57,242 nt of DNA from Hoylesella enoeca JCM 12259 (GTDB taxonomy: Bacteria > Bacteroidota > Bacteroidia > Bacteroidales > Bacteroidaceae). Made by a program: the position numbers and the translations under genes. Below, in pieces: positions 19,056-28,290 of the stretch (position 1 is its first letter; each line of letters opens with the position of its first letter). The stretch lies in assembly GCF_000613405.1 (NCBI RefSeq), contig NZ_BAIX01000014.1, forward strand, positions 1 to 57,242. The letters run 5' to 3'. A model generated the notes under the pieces. The model made no database searches, was not told where the DNA came from, and saw nothing but the letters and a program-made list of their open reading frames with translations.

Positions 19056-20161
19056 TTATTTTCGTCCGCCGAAGTGTCCGCCACCACCGCTGTTGCTGCT
19101 ACTGCCGAAACTGCGGGTGGATGCATTGCTATTGCCACCTCCGAAACTCCGGCCTGTCATGCTGCTGTCGGATTCACCAAAGCTGCGTGACGATGAGCCG
19201 AACGATCGGGTGAAAGTGCTCTGTTGGGACGCGCCGCCGAAATGGCCGCCGCCAAAGGTGTTGTTGCTACGCGAGTTGCGGCTGTCGAAGAAACTGCGGC
19301 GGGTTTCTGAGCCGCCAAACTCTCTCTGCGGCATCCCCGAACCGTAACCCACGGTGGTTCTTGTGCTGCTTTGTCCGAAGGAACGTACACGGTTGTTGCC
19401 AGCCGATTCCTGTCCGAACGAGCGGGAGCGGGCAGTTTCATAATTGCCGTTGTCGAACGAGCGGGGACGATCTATGTTTCTGTTTCCTCCTCCAAATGAG
19501 CGCGGTCTATCGATATTACGGTTTCCCTCGCCGAATGAGCGGTTGTTGCCGAACGGGCTGTTGCGCTGGTAATCGCGGGCGTTCTCATATTTGATAAACT
19601 GCGTGTTACCGGAGTTGACGATCATCACGGAGCCTCGTCCGAAGTCTCCACGATCAAATCCGTCGCGCATCCCGATGTAATGTTCACTGTAATGAGGTCT
19701 GAAAGTGCGTCCGCTATACCAACTCCGTCCGCCATTCATCCGCCAACTGTGATCTCCGCAATATACACTGAAAAATGTCGGACGACCGAAATAGAAGTAA
19801 TCTCTATGCGGATAACGTGCGTAAACGCCGAAGTGCCAGTAACCTTCATCCAATACAAGGGTCGATAGAAGTAGTTGGCTCTGCAATAAGCCCGATACTG
19901 CCAGTCGAGTAAGATATAACCGAGATCGATGTTGCGTTGACGCCAATATGCTCCGTAAAGGTCGGCATAATCATCGATGCTCATCAGATAATCGAGGTTG
20001 ATCTCATAAGCAGCCTCATACTGATCATCCGTCAGATTGAGTTCATAAGCCATCTTATCGGTAAGAAACAGAGCCTGTTCTCTTGCCTGTCGATAACTCA
20101 TCGCTTGTGCACAGACTGTGAATGTGAACAGTGCTGTGAGGATTGCCATTATCTTCTTCAT
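19056..20161 (-). CDS. Exported Gly/Ser/Arg-rich repeat protein, one frameshift
   Basis: Starts MKKIMAILTALFTFTVCAQA, a Sec signal peptide. A helical DUF-like N-domain follows (SYRQAREQALFLTDKMAYEL, YEAAYEINLDYLMSIDDY). The frame breaks near 19852; adding one G to TTGG restores YRPLYWDEGYWHFGVYARYPHRDYF. The C-terminal half is low complexity, with repeated RSFG, GNRNIDRPRSFGGG and SSRSFGES blocks ending in GGGGHFGGRK. Two or three copies of a ten-residue RNIDRPRSFG unit are visible. It is presumably periplasmic or secreted, and the function is unknown. Tyr-rich plus Gly/Ser/Arg repeats hint at an adhesive or stress-related envelope protein, but that is speculation. Confidence 0.75.
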
Positions 20162-20199
20162 AATCGTAGGCTTTTAAGTTCTTAATCTTTTATCTGCTG

Positions 20200-20207
20200 C
20201 AAAATTA
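20200..20207 (-). promoter_or_regulatory. Promoter -7 box for the Gly/Ser-rich protein
   Basis: TAATTTTG on the minus strand, 39 nt before the ATG at 20161. Confidence 0.5.
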
Positions 20208-20234
20208 ATCTCGGGAAACAGGCTGCGAAAAGGA

Positions 20235-20269
20235 TTTTCCCTATATCGGACGGGGTTTTCCCTATATCG
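20235..20269. repeat. Two-copy 21-bp direct repeat
   Basis: TTTTCCCTATATCG at 20235 and again at 20256, in the gap between the divergent Gly/Ser-rich protein and wzi. It could be a pair of regulator sites or a minimal example of the 22-bp arrays. Confidence 0.55.
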
Positions 20270-20319
20270 TTATAATAAAGGAAGCACGATGGCGTTATAC
20301 CTTATATAATAAGGTATTG

Positions 20320-21882
20320 ATGAAAAGATGGTCTTTACTCGCGGCATGGCTCGTGATGGCCTTGACGGTGAGCGCACAGTGGCAAGACGAGCAGCCACAG
20401 CCGATGCGACCGTGGAGCGGATTGCACTATATGGTTGGCGTGCAGACTTCGACAGCTAAGGGGCAGACACCATTGTGGCTGAATGCTAACCGATACGGAT
20501 TGAGTTCGCTCGAAAAGGCGAACGGCTATTTACGTGCGGCGCTCGAACGCCCTTTACAGACAGATTCTGGTCGTAAATGGGGACTCGGTTACAGTCTGGA
20601 TGTCGCTCTCCCATATCACTATACGAGTAAGGTGGTGGTGCAGCAGGCTTTCGTTGAGTTGCGATGGCTGCATGGGGTGCTGTCTGTGGGTAGCAAACAG
20701 GTGCCGATGGAATTTAAAAACAACGCATTGAGTAGTGGATCGCAGGCCTTAGGCATCAACGCCAGACCCGTCCCGCAGATTCGTCTGTCGCTTCCTGATT
20801 ATTGGATTCTGCCTTTCGGCGGGGAATGGCTACGCCTGAAAGGACATCTCGCCTATGGCAGGATGACCGATGATGGGTGGCAACACGACTTCACCGACCG
20901 TCGGCAACGATATGCCGACAAGGTGCTCTATCATAGCAAGGCAGGCTATCTGAAAGTGGGTAATGAAGATGTGTTTTGTCCGTGGTCGTTGGAACTGGGG
21001 CTTGAGATGGCTTCCACGTTTGGCGGTACGGTTTATTTGCCGCAGGATGACGGCTCAATGCGTGTCATCAAAGGGGGAACAGGATTGCGGAATTACTGGA
21101 AAGCCTTGGTACCGGGCGGTTCCGAAGTGATCGAAAAGGGTACGGTTTATCAAAATGCAGAGGGTAATCAGTTGGGCAGTTGGCTCATCCGACTGAACTA
21201 TGATGTTGACACTTGGTGCCTGAGGGCCTATGCCGATAAATTCTTCGAGGACCACTCGGCTATGCTACAATTAGACTACGACGGCTACGGCACGGGTGGT
21301 GAATGGAATCAGCGGGTGAAGCGACGTTATCTGTTGTATGATTTCAAGGACTGGATGCTGGGAATGGAGTTGAATGTCAAGTATGGATCTTGGTTGAGAG
21401 ACATCGTCTTCGAATATATCTACACGAAATATCAAAGCGGACCGGTGTATCACGATCATACGCAAGCAATCCCTGATCATATTGGTGGGCGAGATAATTA
21501 TTACAACCACGCGATTTACATGGGTTGGCAACATTGGGGACAGGTGATGGGTAACCCACTGTTTCGTTCGCCGATCTATAACCGAAATGGCAGAATCGAT
21601 GTGGCGAATAATCGTTTTGTGGCCTATCATTTGGGGGTTAGCGGTCGGCCGATCGACTGTTTGGGTTATCGCGTGCTGACCACGTATCAGACAGGCTATG
21701 GAACATATGTAGAGCCTTATACGAAACCGCATCATAACGTGAGCATTTTATTGGAAATGGATTGGCAGTTGTCTCATGGTTGGTCTGTGACAGGAGCTTA
21801 CGGCATGGATGCAGGTCACATTCTGGGACATAATTACGGGGTTCAATTCACCATAGCTAAACGTGGAATCTTTAATTTGTAA
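20320..21882 (+). CDS. Capsule assembly Wzi family outer-membrane protein
   Basis: 520 residues from the ATG at 20320; the TTG at 20317 is not needed. It has a Sec signal peptide (LLAAWLVMALTVSAQ). The rest is an alternating beta-barrel pattern with YMVGVQTSTAKGQTPLWLNANRYG near the N-terminus and GSKQVPMEFKNNALSSGSQALG in the middle. The C-terminus GHNYGVQFTIAKRGIFNL ends in an aromatic-hydrophobic strand. Wzi proteins help hold capsular polysaccharide on the cell surface. A small lipoprotein follows 7 nt later. No capsule gene cluster is adjacent. Confidence 0.85.
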   Translation: MKRWSLLAAWLVMALTVSAQWQDEQPQPMRPWSGLHYMVGVQTSTAKGQTPLWLNANRYGLSSLEKANGYLRAALERPLQTDSGRKWGLGYSLDVALPYHYTSKVVVQQAFVELRWLHGVLSVGSKQVPMEFKNNALSSGSQALGINARPVPQIRLSLPDYWILPFGGEWLRLKGHLAYGRMTDDGWQHDFTDRRQRYADKVLYHSKAGYLKVGNEDVFCPWSLELGLEMASTFGGTVYLPQDDGSMRVIKGGTGLRNYWKALVPGGSEVIEKGTVYQNAEGNQLGSWLIRLNYDVDTWCLRAYADKFFEDHSAMLQLDYDGYGTGGEWNQRVKRRYLLYDFKDWMLGMELNVKYGSWLRDIVFEYIYTKYQSGPVYHDHTQAIPDHIGGRDNYYNHAIYMGWQHWGQVMGNPLFRSPIYNRNGRIDVANNRFVAYHLGVSGRPIDCLGYRVLTTYQTGYGTYVEPYTKPHHNVSILLEMDWQLSHGWSVTGAYGMDAGHILGHNYGVQFTIAKRGIFNL

Positions 21883-21889
21883 ACAAGAA

Positions 21890-22333
21890 ATGAAACGAAA
21901 TATACGATTATCGGTTTGTTATTTCATCATCGGCTGTATGTTTGTTTCCTGTGATCTGGAAACGGAAAGAGCGGGAAGAGTCGAGGGAATGTGGCATTTG
22001 GAGCAGGTGGATAGTTTGCAGACGAATGGAGTCTGTGACTTGTCGGATCGACGGTTGTTTTGGTCTTTCGAGCGCAGGCTGATGAGTCTGTCTGATGCAG
22101 ACTGGCAGCATCTCGAATATTTGTTACGCTTCAATGATACGGGCGATAGTCTCTTCTTGTCTGATCCGTATGAGTCGAATCGTGAGAAAGGCGACATCGC
22201 GATATCTGATGCTGCCGTCCTCGCTCCTTATGGCATCCATTCGCTCAACGATCATTTTAAGATCGAGCTTCTTTCAGGTCAGAAAATGCTTCTATCGAAC
22301 ACGCGTTGGCGTCTCAGATTTCGTAAATTCTGA
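21890..22333 (+). CDS. Small lipocalin-like lipoprotein
   Basis: 147 residues from ATG at 21890, seven nt after the Wzi stop. It has a lipoprotein signal with lipobox FVSC. The mature part begins with DLETERAGRVEGMWHLEQVD, resembling the first strand of lipocalin-like Bacteroidetes lipoproteins, and ends WRLRFRKF. The tight linkage to wzi suggests a shared role at the outer membrane. The family assignment is tentative. Confidence 0.72.
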   Translation: MKRNIRLSVCYFIIGCMFVSCDLETERAGRVEGMWHLEQVDSLQTNGVCDLSDRRLFWSFERRLMSLSDADWQHLEYLLRFNDTGDSLFLSDPYESNREKGDIAISDAAVLAPYGIHSLNDHFKIELLSGQKMLLSNTRWRLRFRKF

Positions 22334-22400
22334 GTCGGAGGGACACGCCTTGTTGTTATAGACAGGATTCTCGGATACTTTTAATAAGAAGGGAAGTTGT

Positions 22401-22455
22401 AAAAAAGATCGTGCCAAGCAAAAAGTGATGATTCATCATCTTCTTGCTTGGCACG
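22401..22455 (-). terminator. Terminator of tRNA-His
   Basis: On the minus strand CGTGCCAAGCAA pairs with TTGCTTGGCACG (12 bp). The loop contains a smaller GATGAT/ATCATC hairpin, and ATCTTTTTTAC follows. It sits directly downstream of the tRNA. Confidence 0.85.
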
Positions 22456-22470
22456 TGCTATTTCCTTTGG

Positions 22471-22545
22471 GGTGGCTGGTGGGATTCGAACCCACGACAT
22501 TCAGAACCACAATCTGACGCTCTAACCAACTGAACTACAGCCACC
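22471..22545 (-). tRNA. tRNA-His (GTG anticodon)
   Basis: The minus strand folds as a full cloverleaf. The acceptor GTGGCTG / CAGCCAC is preceded by the extra G-1 opposite discriminator C73, as expected for tRNA-His. The anticodon loop is TTGTGGT, and the T arm GTGGGTTCGAATCCCAC. CCA is encoded at 22470-22468. A TATCTTTG box at 22585-22578 is the likely promoter. Confidence 0.97.
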
Positions 22546-22577
22546 GTGTTGGGTATCTATTGCTATTGAAAGCGGTG

Positions 22578-22585
22578 CAAAGATA
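22578..22585 (-). promoter_or_regulatory. Promoter -7 box for tRNA-His
   Basis: TATCTTTG on the minus strand, 33 nt upstream of the mature tRNA 5' end. Confidence 0.6.
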
Positions 22586-22807
22586 TAACATTTCTTTGTT
22601 ACGACCAAATTTTTAGACTGTTTTTTTGTTCTTACGGTGCCATTTTATCGTTTTGTAGAATCCAACAGCAAATGCGAAATTGGTGAAAAGTCTTGCAGAA
22701 ACAAGTTATCGGTGTGTCGAATTTGAGTTTTTTCTTGGTCTTCGGTTCAACTTCTTTTGAATATTCATGACCGCCTGTGGCCGAACTCATCCAAATTCGC
22801 GTTCTTA

Positions 22808-24900
22808 GGTATGTACAATTAGTCCGGAAGTGCTGGCAGAAGAGCACAAGGCTGTGAGTGATTTCAATTCAATAATGTGCAATTAGTCCCTACCTCTGTT
22901 GTCTTGCCAAGAACTCTGAATCCTTTATTTCAATTCAATAATGTACAATTAGTCCCCACCTTTGTAAGTACATGGGATTCTCGCTCACAAATTTCAATTC
23001 AATAATGTGCAATTAGTCCACAACCGCCGTTTACTGGGATTCCCCGATATATTATTTCAATTCAATAATGTGCAATTAGTCCTCTTCGACTTCAAACTCC
23101 CCGATGAGCTTATTTTTCATTTCAATTCAATAATGTACAATTAGTCCACTGCATCGACCGACTCTTCACAGCGCCGTTTTTTAATTTCAATTCAATAATG
23201 TACAATTAGTCCTCGGCGCTGGTTGATATTGGTCTCCTCATAAAAGAGCCATTTCAATTCAATAATGTACAATTAGTCCATGTGAATGATAATTACTACA
23301 TCGGCCGGCATCCAATTTCAATTCAATAATGTACAATTAGTCCCCGGGTTCAGTTCATGATGCCCAACGATCCGAATCTGATTTCAATTCAATAATGTAC
23401 AATTAGTCCAGTGAAGACGCTGATCATCCCGAAACAGATTCGCAATTTCAATTCAATAATGTACAATTAGTCCGATTCCTGACTTCATCGGTGAATCCAA
23501 ATGAGAGTTATTTCAATTCAATAATGTACAATTAGTCCCCGATCTGGTTTCTTTTAGCAGTTTGTGATACCGAATTTCAATTCAATAATGTACAATTAGT
23601 CCTCTTTGTCATCAAGTCTATTACTATTTTCGTCAAAATTTCAATTCAATAATGTACAATTAGTCCGGTATAAATCCCTCACTAAACAGATAATAGTTTC
23701 CATTTCAATTCAATAATGTACAATTAGTCCGTGTTTGACAAGCTCGCACAGAGTCAGGCCAAGGTGATTTCAATTCAATAATGTACAATTAGTCCCTGAA
23801 AGCTGCCGGCAAGGGAGATGTATCTATCGAATTTCAATTCAATAATGTACAATTAGTCCACACCTGACAATTTCCTTCAGCATAACTTCTTGACGATTTC
23901 AATTCAATAATGTACAATTAGTCCATCCTGGTCTCCGCCCAGCTTTACACGCATTTTATCGATTTCAATTCAATAATGTACAATTAGTCCGCGTAGATGA
24001 GATGCAGTATAGATATACTTGTTCGATGAATTTCAATTCAATAATGTACAATTAGTCCCCGGCAGCAGCGTCTTTACATCAATAACCTTACTACCATTTC
24101 AATTCAATAATGTACAATTAGTCCGCCGTTCGGGGTGATTTTATGTGTAGACAGGTGATCGATTTCAATTCAATAATGTACAATTAGTCCCGGTGAACTC
24201 ATTCAAGTTGAACGGTGTGCAGGTAATTTCAATTCAATAATGTACAATTAGTCCACCTCGCACTCGAAGAGCTATTGAAAGGTATCGCAAATTTCAATTC
24301 AATAATGTACAATTAGTCCGGGATTCGTCGAAGCGGCTCGTATGGTAGTTGCGGATTTCAATTCAATAATGTACAATTAGTCCTTTTCCCCCTCTTTAAA
24401 TAAATTCTCTGCAAAAAGCTATTTCAATTCAATAATGTACAATTAGTCCAGTCGATAGTGTTATGGTGAGCAGCTCACTTTCGGTATTTCAATTCAATAA
24501 TGTACAATTAGTCCACTTGACTCTCGCACATATCGCCGCTGGCGAATGTATTTCAATTCAATAATGTACAATTAGTCCTCTGATAATGATTCAAAAAGAA
24601 ACAGAGGAATGTAATTTCAATTCAATAATGTACAATTAGTCCGATATATCTTGTAATCGCCGATTCCGTAAGCCCATATTTCAATTCAATAATGTACAAT
24701 TAGTCCGGAATTGAGAATATTATCAATGTCAAAGTAGGATTTGATTTCAATTCAATAATGTACAATTAGTCCCGTATTGTACGAGATTGCAACCGCCAAT
24801 ATTATGAATTTCAATTCAATAATGTACAATTAGTCCTTAAAAATTCCGCAGCCTTGCGTAATGAAGATGCAATTTCAATTCAATAATGTACAATTAGTCC
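22808..24900 (-). CRISPR. CRISPR array, 32 full 29-bp repeats plus one degenerate repeat
   Basis: Plus-strand repeat ATTTCAATTCAATAATGT(A/G)CAATTAGTCC, 29 bp, with 34-39 nt spacers. Full repeats run from 22861 to 24900. A truncated, diverged repeat (only ATGTACAATTAGTCC kept) is at 22808-22825. On the minus strand each repeat ends ATTGAAAT, the type I-B style 3' end that becomes the crRNA 5' handle. The G variant occurs only in full repeats 1, 3 and 4 (counted from the left), and the decayed repeat is also on the left. The leader is therefore on the right, and the oldest spacers are near 22826. I saw no duplicated spacer. Confidence 0.98.
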
Positions 24901-25115
24901 CCGTTATAAATCATGAAAGAGTTCACTGATTTTCAGTTATTTTCGCATGCAAAGGTATGGAAAATAACTGATAAAAAGTGTCGATGTTTGATAAGTATTT
25001 TTCTGTGGAGGAACGACACTCTATCTAAATAGTTGTGAATCAATAAGTCAAAGAACAAGTGATAAGTTCAAATACTTTAATAAGGACAAGTTTATTTTTG
25101 TTCGACAACTTCCAA
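24901..25115 (-). promoter_or_regulatory. CRISPR leader with promoter and dyad
   Basis: An AT-rich stretch between the newest repeat and cas2. TACCTTTG (minus strand, 24957-24950) is a good -7 box, predicting array transcription to start about 43 nt before the first repeat. The box sits inside an 11-bp perfect inverted repeat, CAGTTATTTTC at 24934-24944 and GAAAATAACTG at 24960-24970, separated by 15 nt. No gene is seen here. Confidence 0.72.
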
Positions 25116-25379
25116 CTATAAAAAATTATCTGTGCTACACCGTTCCAACCCGATAATTTCCTTATTTAAAACCCACTGGGATTTACCTTTGAAAAGGATA
25201 ATACTATCCTGTTCCTTCTCCATAATTTCCTCTGCTTGTAGTAGAAGTGCCTTCAATTTCACTTCGGTAATCTCGCCCTCAAATACCGAATTCTGAATCC
25301 AACTCAGATATTGGCGGCAAAGTTTGAGCATCTTACCTACACGTCTTTCTCCAATATCATAAACTAAAACCACATACAT
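25116..25379 (-). CDS. cas2: CRISPR-associated endonuclease Cas2
   Basis: 87 residues. It starts MYVVLVYDIGERRVGKMLK with the conserved Asp at the end of the first strand, followed by the helix and the SVFEGEITE strand typical of Cas2. The C-terminal part has DSIILFKGKSQWVLNKEIIG. Cas2 dimers bridge two Cas1 dimers in spacer integration. It is the last cas gene, 15 nt after cas1, and lies directly upstream of the array leader. Confidence 0.95.
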   Translation of the reverse strand: MYVVLVYDIGERRVGKMLKLCRQYLSWIQNSVFEGEITEVKLKALLLQAEEIMEKEQDSIILFKGKSQWVLNKEIIGLERCSTDNFL

Positions 25380-25394
25380 AAAAAAATCTCCCTA

Positions 25395-26408
25395 TTACCA
25401 ATACATTTTGAAAGGTTTATACTCTTCCATTTCCAAAAGATGTTTTGCCAACTTATAGCATTCGAGCTTCATTAGATGCTGATAACTAACCTTTCGCCCA
25501 AGCGCGCGATGTTGAATCGTTTCTTTCAGACGATCTTCCATCGCCTGTACGAAAATCTTCTTTCCATTCGCATTGAGTAGGCATCGATTAAGTTTTCTAT
25601 CAAAATGTTTCTCTTGGATAAGTTTTTTATTGAGCACTTTAAAAATAACGCGATCGACAAGAATAGGTTTGAATATCTCTGAGACATCTAATGCCAGTGA
25701 AAAACGCCGCTCTCCGGGGGTGTGTAGGAAGCTGATCGTGGGATTAAGCTGTGTCTGATGTATTGCACGCAGACATTGCGTGTAACACATCATATTCCCA
25801 AATGAGATCAATGCATTCACTTCATTTCGTGGCGGCTGCTTACTTCTTCCGCCCATCTCGAAATCATTGATGATTAGGTTGAATGCGTCGTAATAAATCT
25901 GCCGAATATTCCCCTCTATTCCCATCAATTCTTCAATAGATTCTGTTTCTTCAATCTTGTTGGCAAGAACATGAATCATCTCCATCTTTTCTTCCATATC
26001 TTTGCCGCGTCTATTGTAATATTGAAGATTTTTCTGCATATTGAAAGCGGACCCTTCAATAAATTTCCGGGCAATCACCTGACGTTTCTTGATTGATCGA
26101 TATGCAGCAGTCTGCGCAAGCAGCATTTTTCCAGACAAGAGTCCATCGCGTGGCATAAAAGAACCCGTGTAATTCTCATAATAATCGAAAAAATGTACAG
26201 GAATATCTCGTTGGCCAAGGAAATTGAACAACGCACTATTGGCGCGCAAGGCACCGAAGCAATAAAATTCATTCACATCTTCGACCGGTAGAAATCTTGC
26301 TTGTCCCAATTCCTCTTTTCCTTCGGTTTCCACCACGGGAGTAAATTTCAACGTATTATCACGGCGCTCCAATATCCCAGGATTAAACAAATAAAAAGTT
26401 CGCTTCAT
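25395..26408 (-). CDS. cas1: CRISPR-associated integrase Cas1 (type I-B)
   Basis: 337 residues, normal for Cas1b. Catalytic positions are visible: Glu in [15 protein letters not shown] (about residue 193), His in [11 protein letters not shown] and Asp in [18 protein letters not shown]. The N-terminal beta domain has [18 protein letters not shown]. It integrates new spacers together with Cas2. It overlaps the cas4 stop by 4 nt (ATGA), so translation is coupled. Confidence 0.96.
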   Translation of the reverse strand: MKRTFYLFNPGILERRDNTLKFTPVVETEGKEELGQARFLPVEDVNEFYCFGALRANSALFNFLGQRDIPVHFFDYYENYTGSFMPRDGLLSGKMLLAQTAAYRSIKKRQVIARKFIEGSAFNMQKNLQYYNRRGKDMEEKMEMIHVLANKIEETESIEELMGIEGNIRQIYYDAFNLIINDFEMGGRSKQPPRNEVNALISFGNMMCYTQCLRAIHQTQLNPTISFLHTPGERRFSLALDVSEIFKPILVDRVIFKVLNKKLIQEKHFDRKLNRCLLNANGKKIFVQAMEDRLKETIQHRALGRKVSYQHLMKLECYKLAKHLLEMEEYKPFKMYW

Positions 26409-26917
26409 TCACGCTCCTCCTCAGAATAACAAAAGTCAAAATAGCTACAATTCCTACAAAATCCTCGCCTTTTGATTAGCGGACAATGCTCTTCTGCAAT
26501 GATTGTCTCGATTTCGCCCATCATTCGTTGCAACTCACAGATATCGTCCTCCTCAAGCGTGACTTTCTTTGTACGCCGCAAAGCCGGATATTCTAAAATC
26601 CCGGTGCAGTTGGCAATACCGTTTTGCTGAAACACATACAAATAATATTTCAGCTGCCATTCATGTGCGACTTCGATCTTATTTGATTTTTTCAATTCGT
26701 GGATCACACGGTTACGCGAATCAAAGAAGTCAACTTTTATACCATCGATTGCCACCTCTTCATATTGGGTAGATCGCTGTGGATAACTCTTTTCATGCAA
26801 CAGCATTCCCTCTTCTACTGCATCAGAATTGTGTTCCATCGTAATCCCATTGGCAAAGAGCCATAGCTTCCGATGGCACACTTGAAAATAATTGAAACAG
26901 GTTCCTGTTATTTGCAT
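26405..26917 (-). CDS. cas4: CRISPR-associated exonuclease Cas4
   Basis: 170 residues. RecB-type nuclease residues: Asp in [13 protein letters not shown]-x-K in VIHELKKS, and Q-x-x-x-Y in [10 protein letters not shown]. Iron-sulfur cysteines: CHRKLWLF near the N-terminus and three near the C-terminus in [12 protein letters not shown]. Cas4 trims prespacers and helps choose the PAM. It is the first gene of the adaptation cluster, separated from cas7 by 314 nt that carry a palindromic array. Confidence 0.94.
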   Translation of the reverse strand: MQITGTCFNYFQVCHRKLWLFANGITMEHNSDAVEEGMLLHEKSYPQRSTQYEEVAIDGIKVDFFDSRNRVIHELKKSNKIEVAHEWQLKYYLYVFQQNGIANCTGILEYPALRRTKKVTLEEDDICELQRMMGEIETIIAEEHCPLIKRRGFCRNCSYFDFCYSEEERE

Positions 26918-27001
26918 AATCTTCGGAATACTGCTATTTTGTGAAAGATCATCATTCCATATTCCCCTTATGTTGAGAGAAGCTGTACAGAATCTTTTTC
27001 C

Positions 27002-27190
27002 TTTTCCAAGGGGTTGGAAATGTTGCCAGCAGTCTGTTTACGCTTTCCAAGGGGTTGGAAATGTTGCCAGCGGTCTGTTTACGCTTTCCAAGGGGTTGGA
27101 AACGTTGCCAGCGGTCTATTTGCGTTTTCCAAGTAGTTGGAAATGCTCCCAGGCGATCGTTTGCGCTTTCCAAGTAGTTGGAAAGATCCG
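27002..27190. repeat. Tandem palindromic repeat, five exact 41-bp units, inside the cas locus
   Basis: The core TTTCCAA-gggg-TTGGAAA (later units TTTCCAA-gtag-TTGGAAA) recurs with its CC at 27006, 27047, 27088, 27129 and 27170, exactly 41 bp apart. The linker is ATGTTGCCAGCGGTCTGTTTACGC or a variant. It fills the only large gap among the cas genes, between the cas7 stop and the cas4 start. Confidence 0.95.
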
Positions 27191-27231
27191 GACGTTCTCG
27201 TTGCGGGTGAGAACGCCCGGGATTAAATCCA

Positions 27232-28290
27232 TTATACTTGATGTTCGTAATCAAATGCCAGCATCATTTCAACCAACTTCTTCTCTGCGGCTTCTAAGGC
27301 GTCGGCCGACTCCGACTCTGTCTGTACATAGCCTGCACAGGGCAATGTAACGAATACATTAGCCCCAGCCGTTTCATCGATGATTGGTTTGGCCCGCTGT
27401 ATTTCGCCGTTGTCAATCAACTTAGCCCGAATGGCCGCTGGCACAGTATTGGCGTTATCGCTGATAGCAACAGCCAAGGTTTCCATCAGGCTGAAAGTGC
27501 GAGCCTGATTAGAAGTGATACGCCAGTTGATGAGCGCATTGGCCAGAGCTGGAATCACTTTTTCGCGTTCTTCTCGCGGAAGCACCAGACATTTGCCGAA
27601 CACATTTTCGCTCTCTATCCATCCTCCGGTTTTCAGTTCTTCAATTTTTTCTTTGGTTAGTTCGGGTTCATGTTGATTCGTCGATACACAGAACAGTGTA
27701 CGCAAATCAATGGCAACGTCTGATATGAAGAGACCGCTTGCACGCTTATTGTCTGGAATCCAGTTGCGGCGAGGCAGTGTTCGCTTATTCTCAAATAAAT
27801 AAGCCTCGATCTGTTCCTCTGTCAGAAGTTCGTTGCTACCAACTATCCTAACATTAACGGGATTGTAGTCTGGGCGGTCGCTGCGGTCAAAAGTCAGATT
27901 CTCTTTATAACTTCCTGCAAGAAGAGGATGAATGGCACGCATCGACGAGATGGAAAGCGGACTACGACGTTTTACAGTCGGGCCATTCCCATCAGCTTTC
28001 ATCCACCCGCCTAATAGCTGATCTACATATCTCGGATCACAGGGTGACCAAGGCTCTTTATTTTCTAATTCGTGCTTGGCATTGATATTATAATTGAATG
28101 TAATCGGAGCCATTGGCACATTCAATTCATCTGTCAATGCTTGCAAAATAGACCGCTTCACTTGTTGTCCGCTTGAGAATGGAACTGATCTATTGAATTG
28201 GGGATCAAAATAAGTTTTCTGACCATCAGACACACAAAACACCGTGTGATCTGCGTGCTTCAATGCACGCAAGTAAATGTAAGGATTCAT
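27232..28290 (-). CDS. cas7: Type I-B Cascade backbone protein Cas7 (Cst2/DevR type)
   Basis: 352 residues. The N-terminus MNPYIYLRALKHADHTVF and the GQQVKRSILQAL segment fit the Cas7/DevR RAMP fold. SPLSISSMRAIHPLLAG and RIVGSNELLTEEQ lie in the middle, and the C-terminal segment ARTFSLMETLAVAISDN is typical of the family. Cas7 multimers line the crRNA. It overlaps the preceding cas8 gene by 4 nt. Assignment rests on pattern and position; some annotations would use Cst2 or Csh2. Confidence 0.82.
   Translation of the reverse strand: MNPYIYLRALKHADHTVFCVSDGQKTYFDPQFNRSVPFSSGQQVKRSILQALTDELNVPMAPITFNYNINAKHELENKEPWSPCDPRYVDQLLGGWMKADGNGPTVKRRSPLSISSMRAIHPLLAGSYKENLTFDRSDRPDYNPVNVRIVGSNELLTEEQIEAYLFENKRTLPRRNWIPDNKRASGLFISDVAIDLRTLFCVSTNQHEPELTKEKIEELKTGGWIESENVFGKCLVLPREEREKVIPALANALINWRITSNQARTFSLMETLAVAISDNANTVPAAIRAKLIDNGEIQRAKPIIDETAGANVFVTLPCAGYVQTESESADALEAAEKKLVEMMLAFDYEHQV

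Noticed and set aside
22632..22847. 71-codon minus-strand frame ending near the CRISPR array
   Set aside because: It runs into the degenerate terminal repeat, is rich in rare residues with no fold pattern, and lies between the array end and the tRNA promoter. Probably noncoding.
22826..24871. Spacers that read as open frames
   Set aside because: Many spacers are open in one frame on either strand, as any 35-mer may be. Protospacer identity and strand cannot be inferred without a database search.
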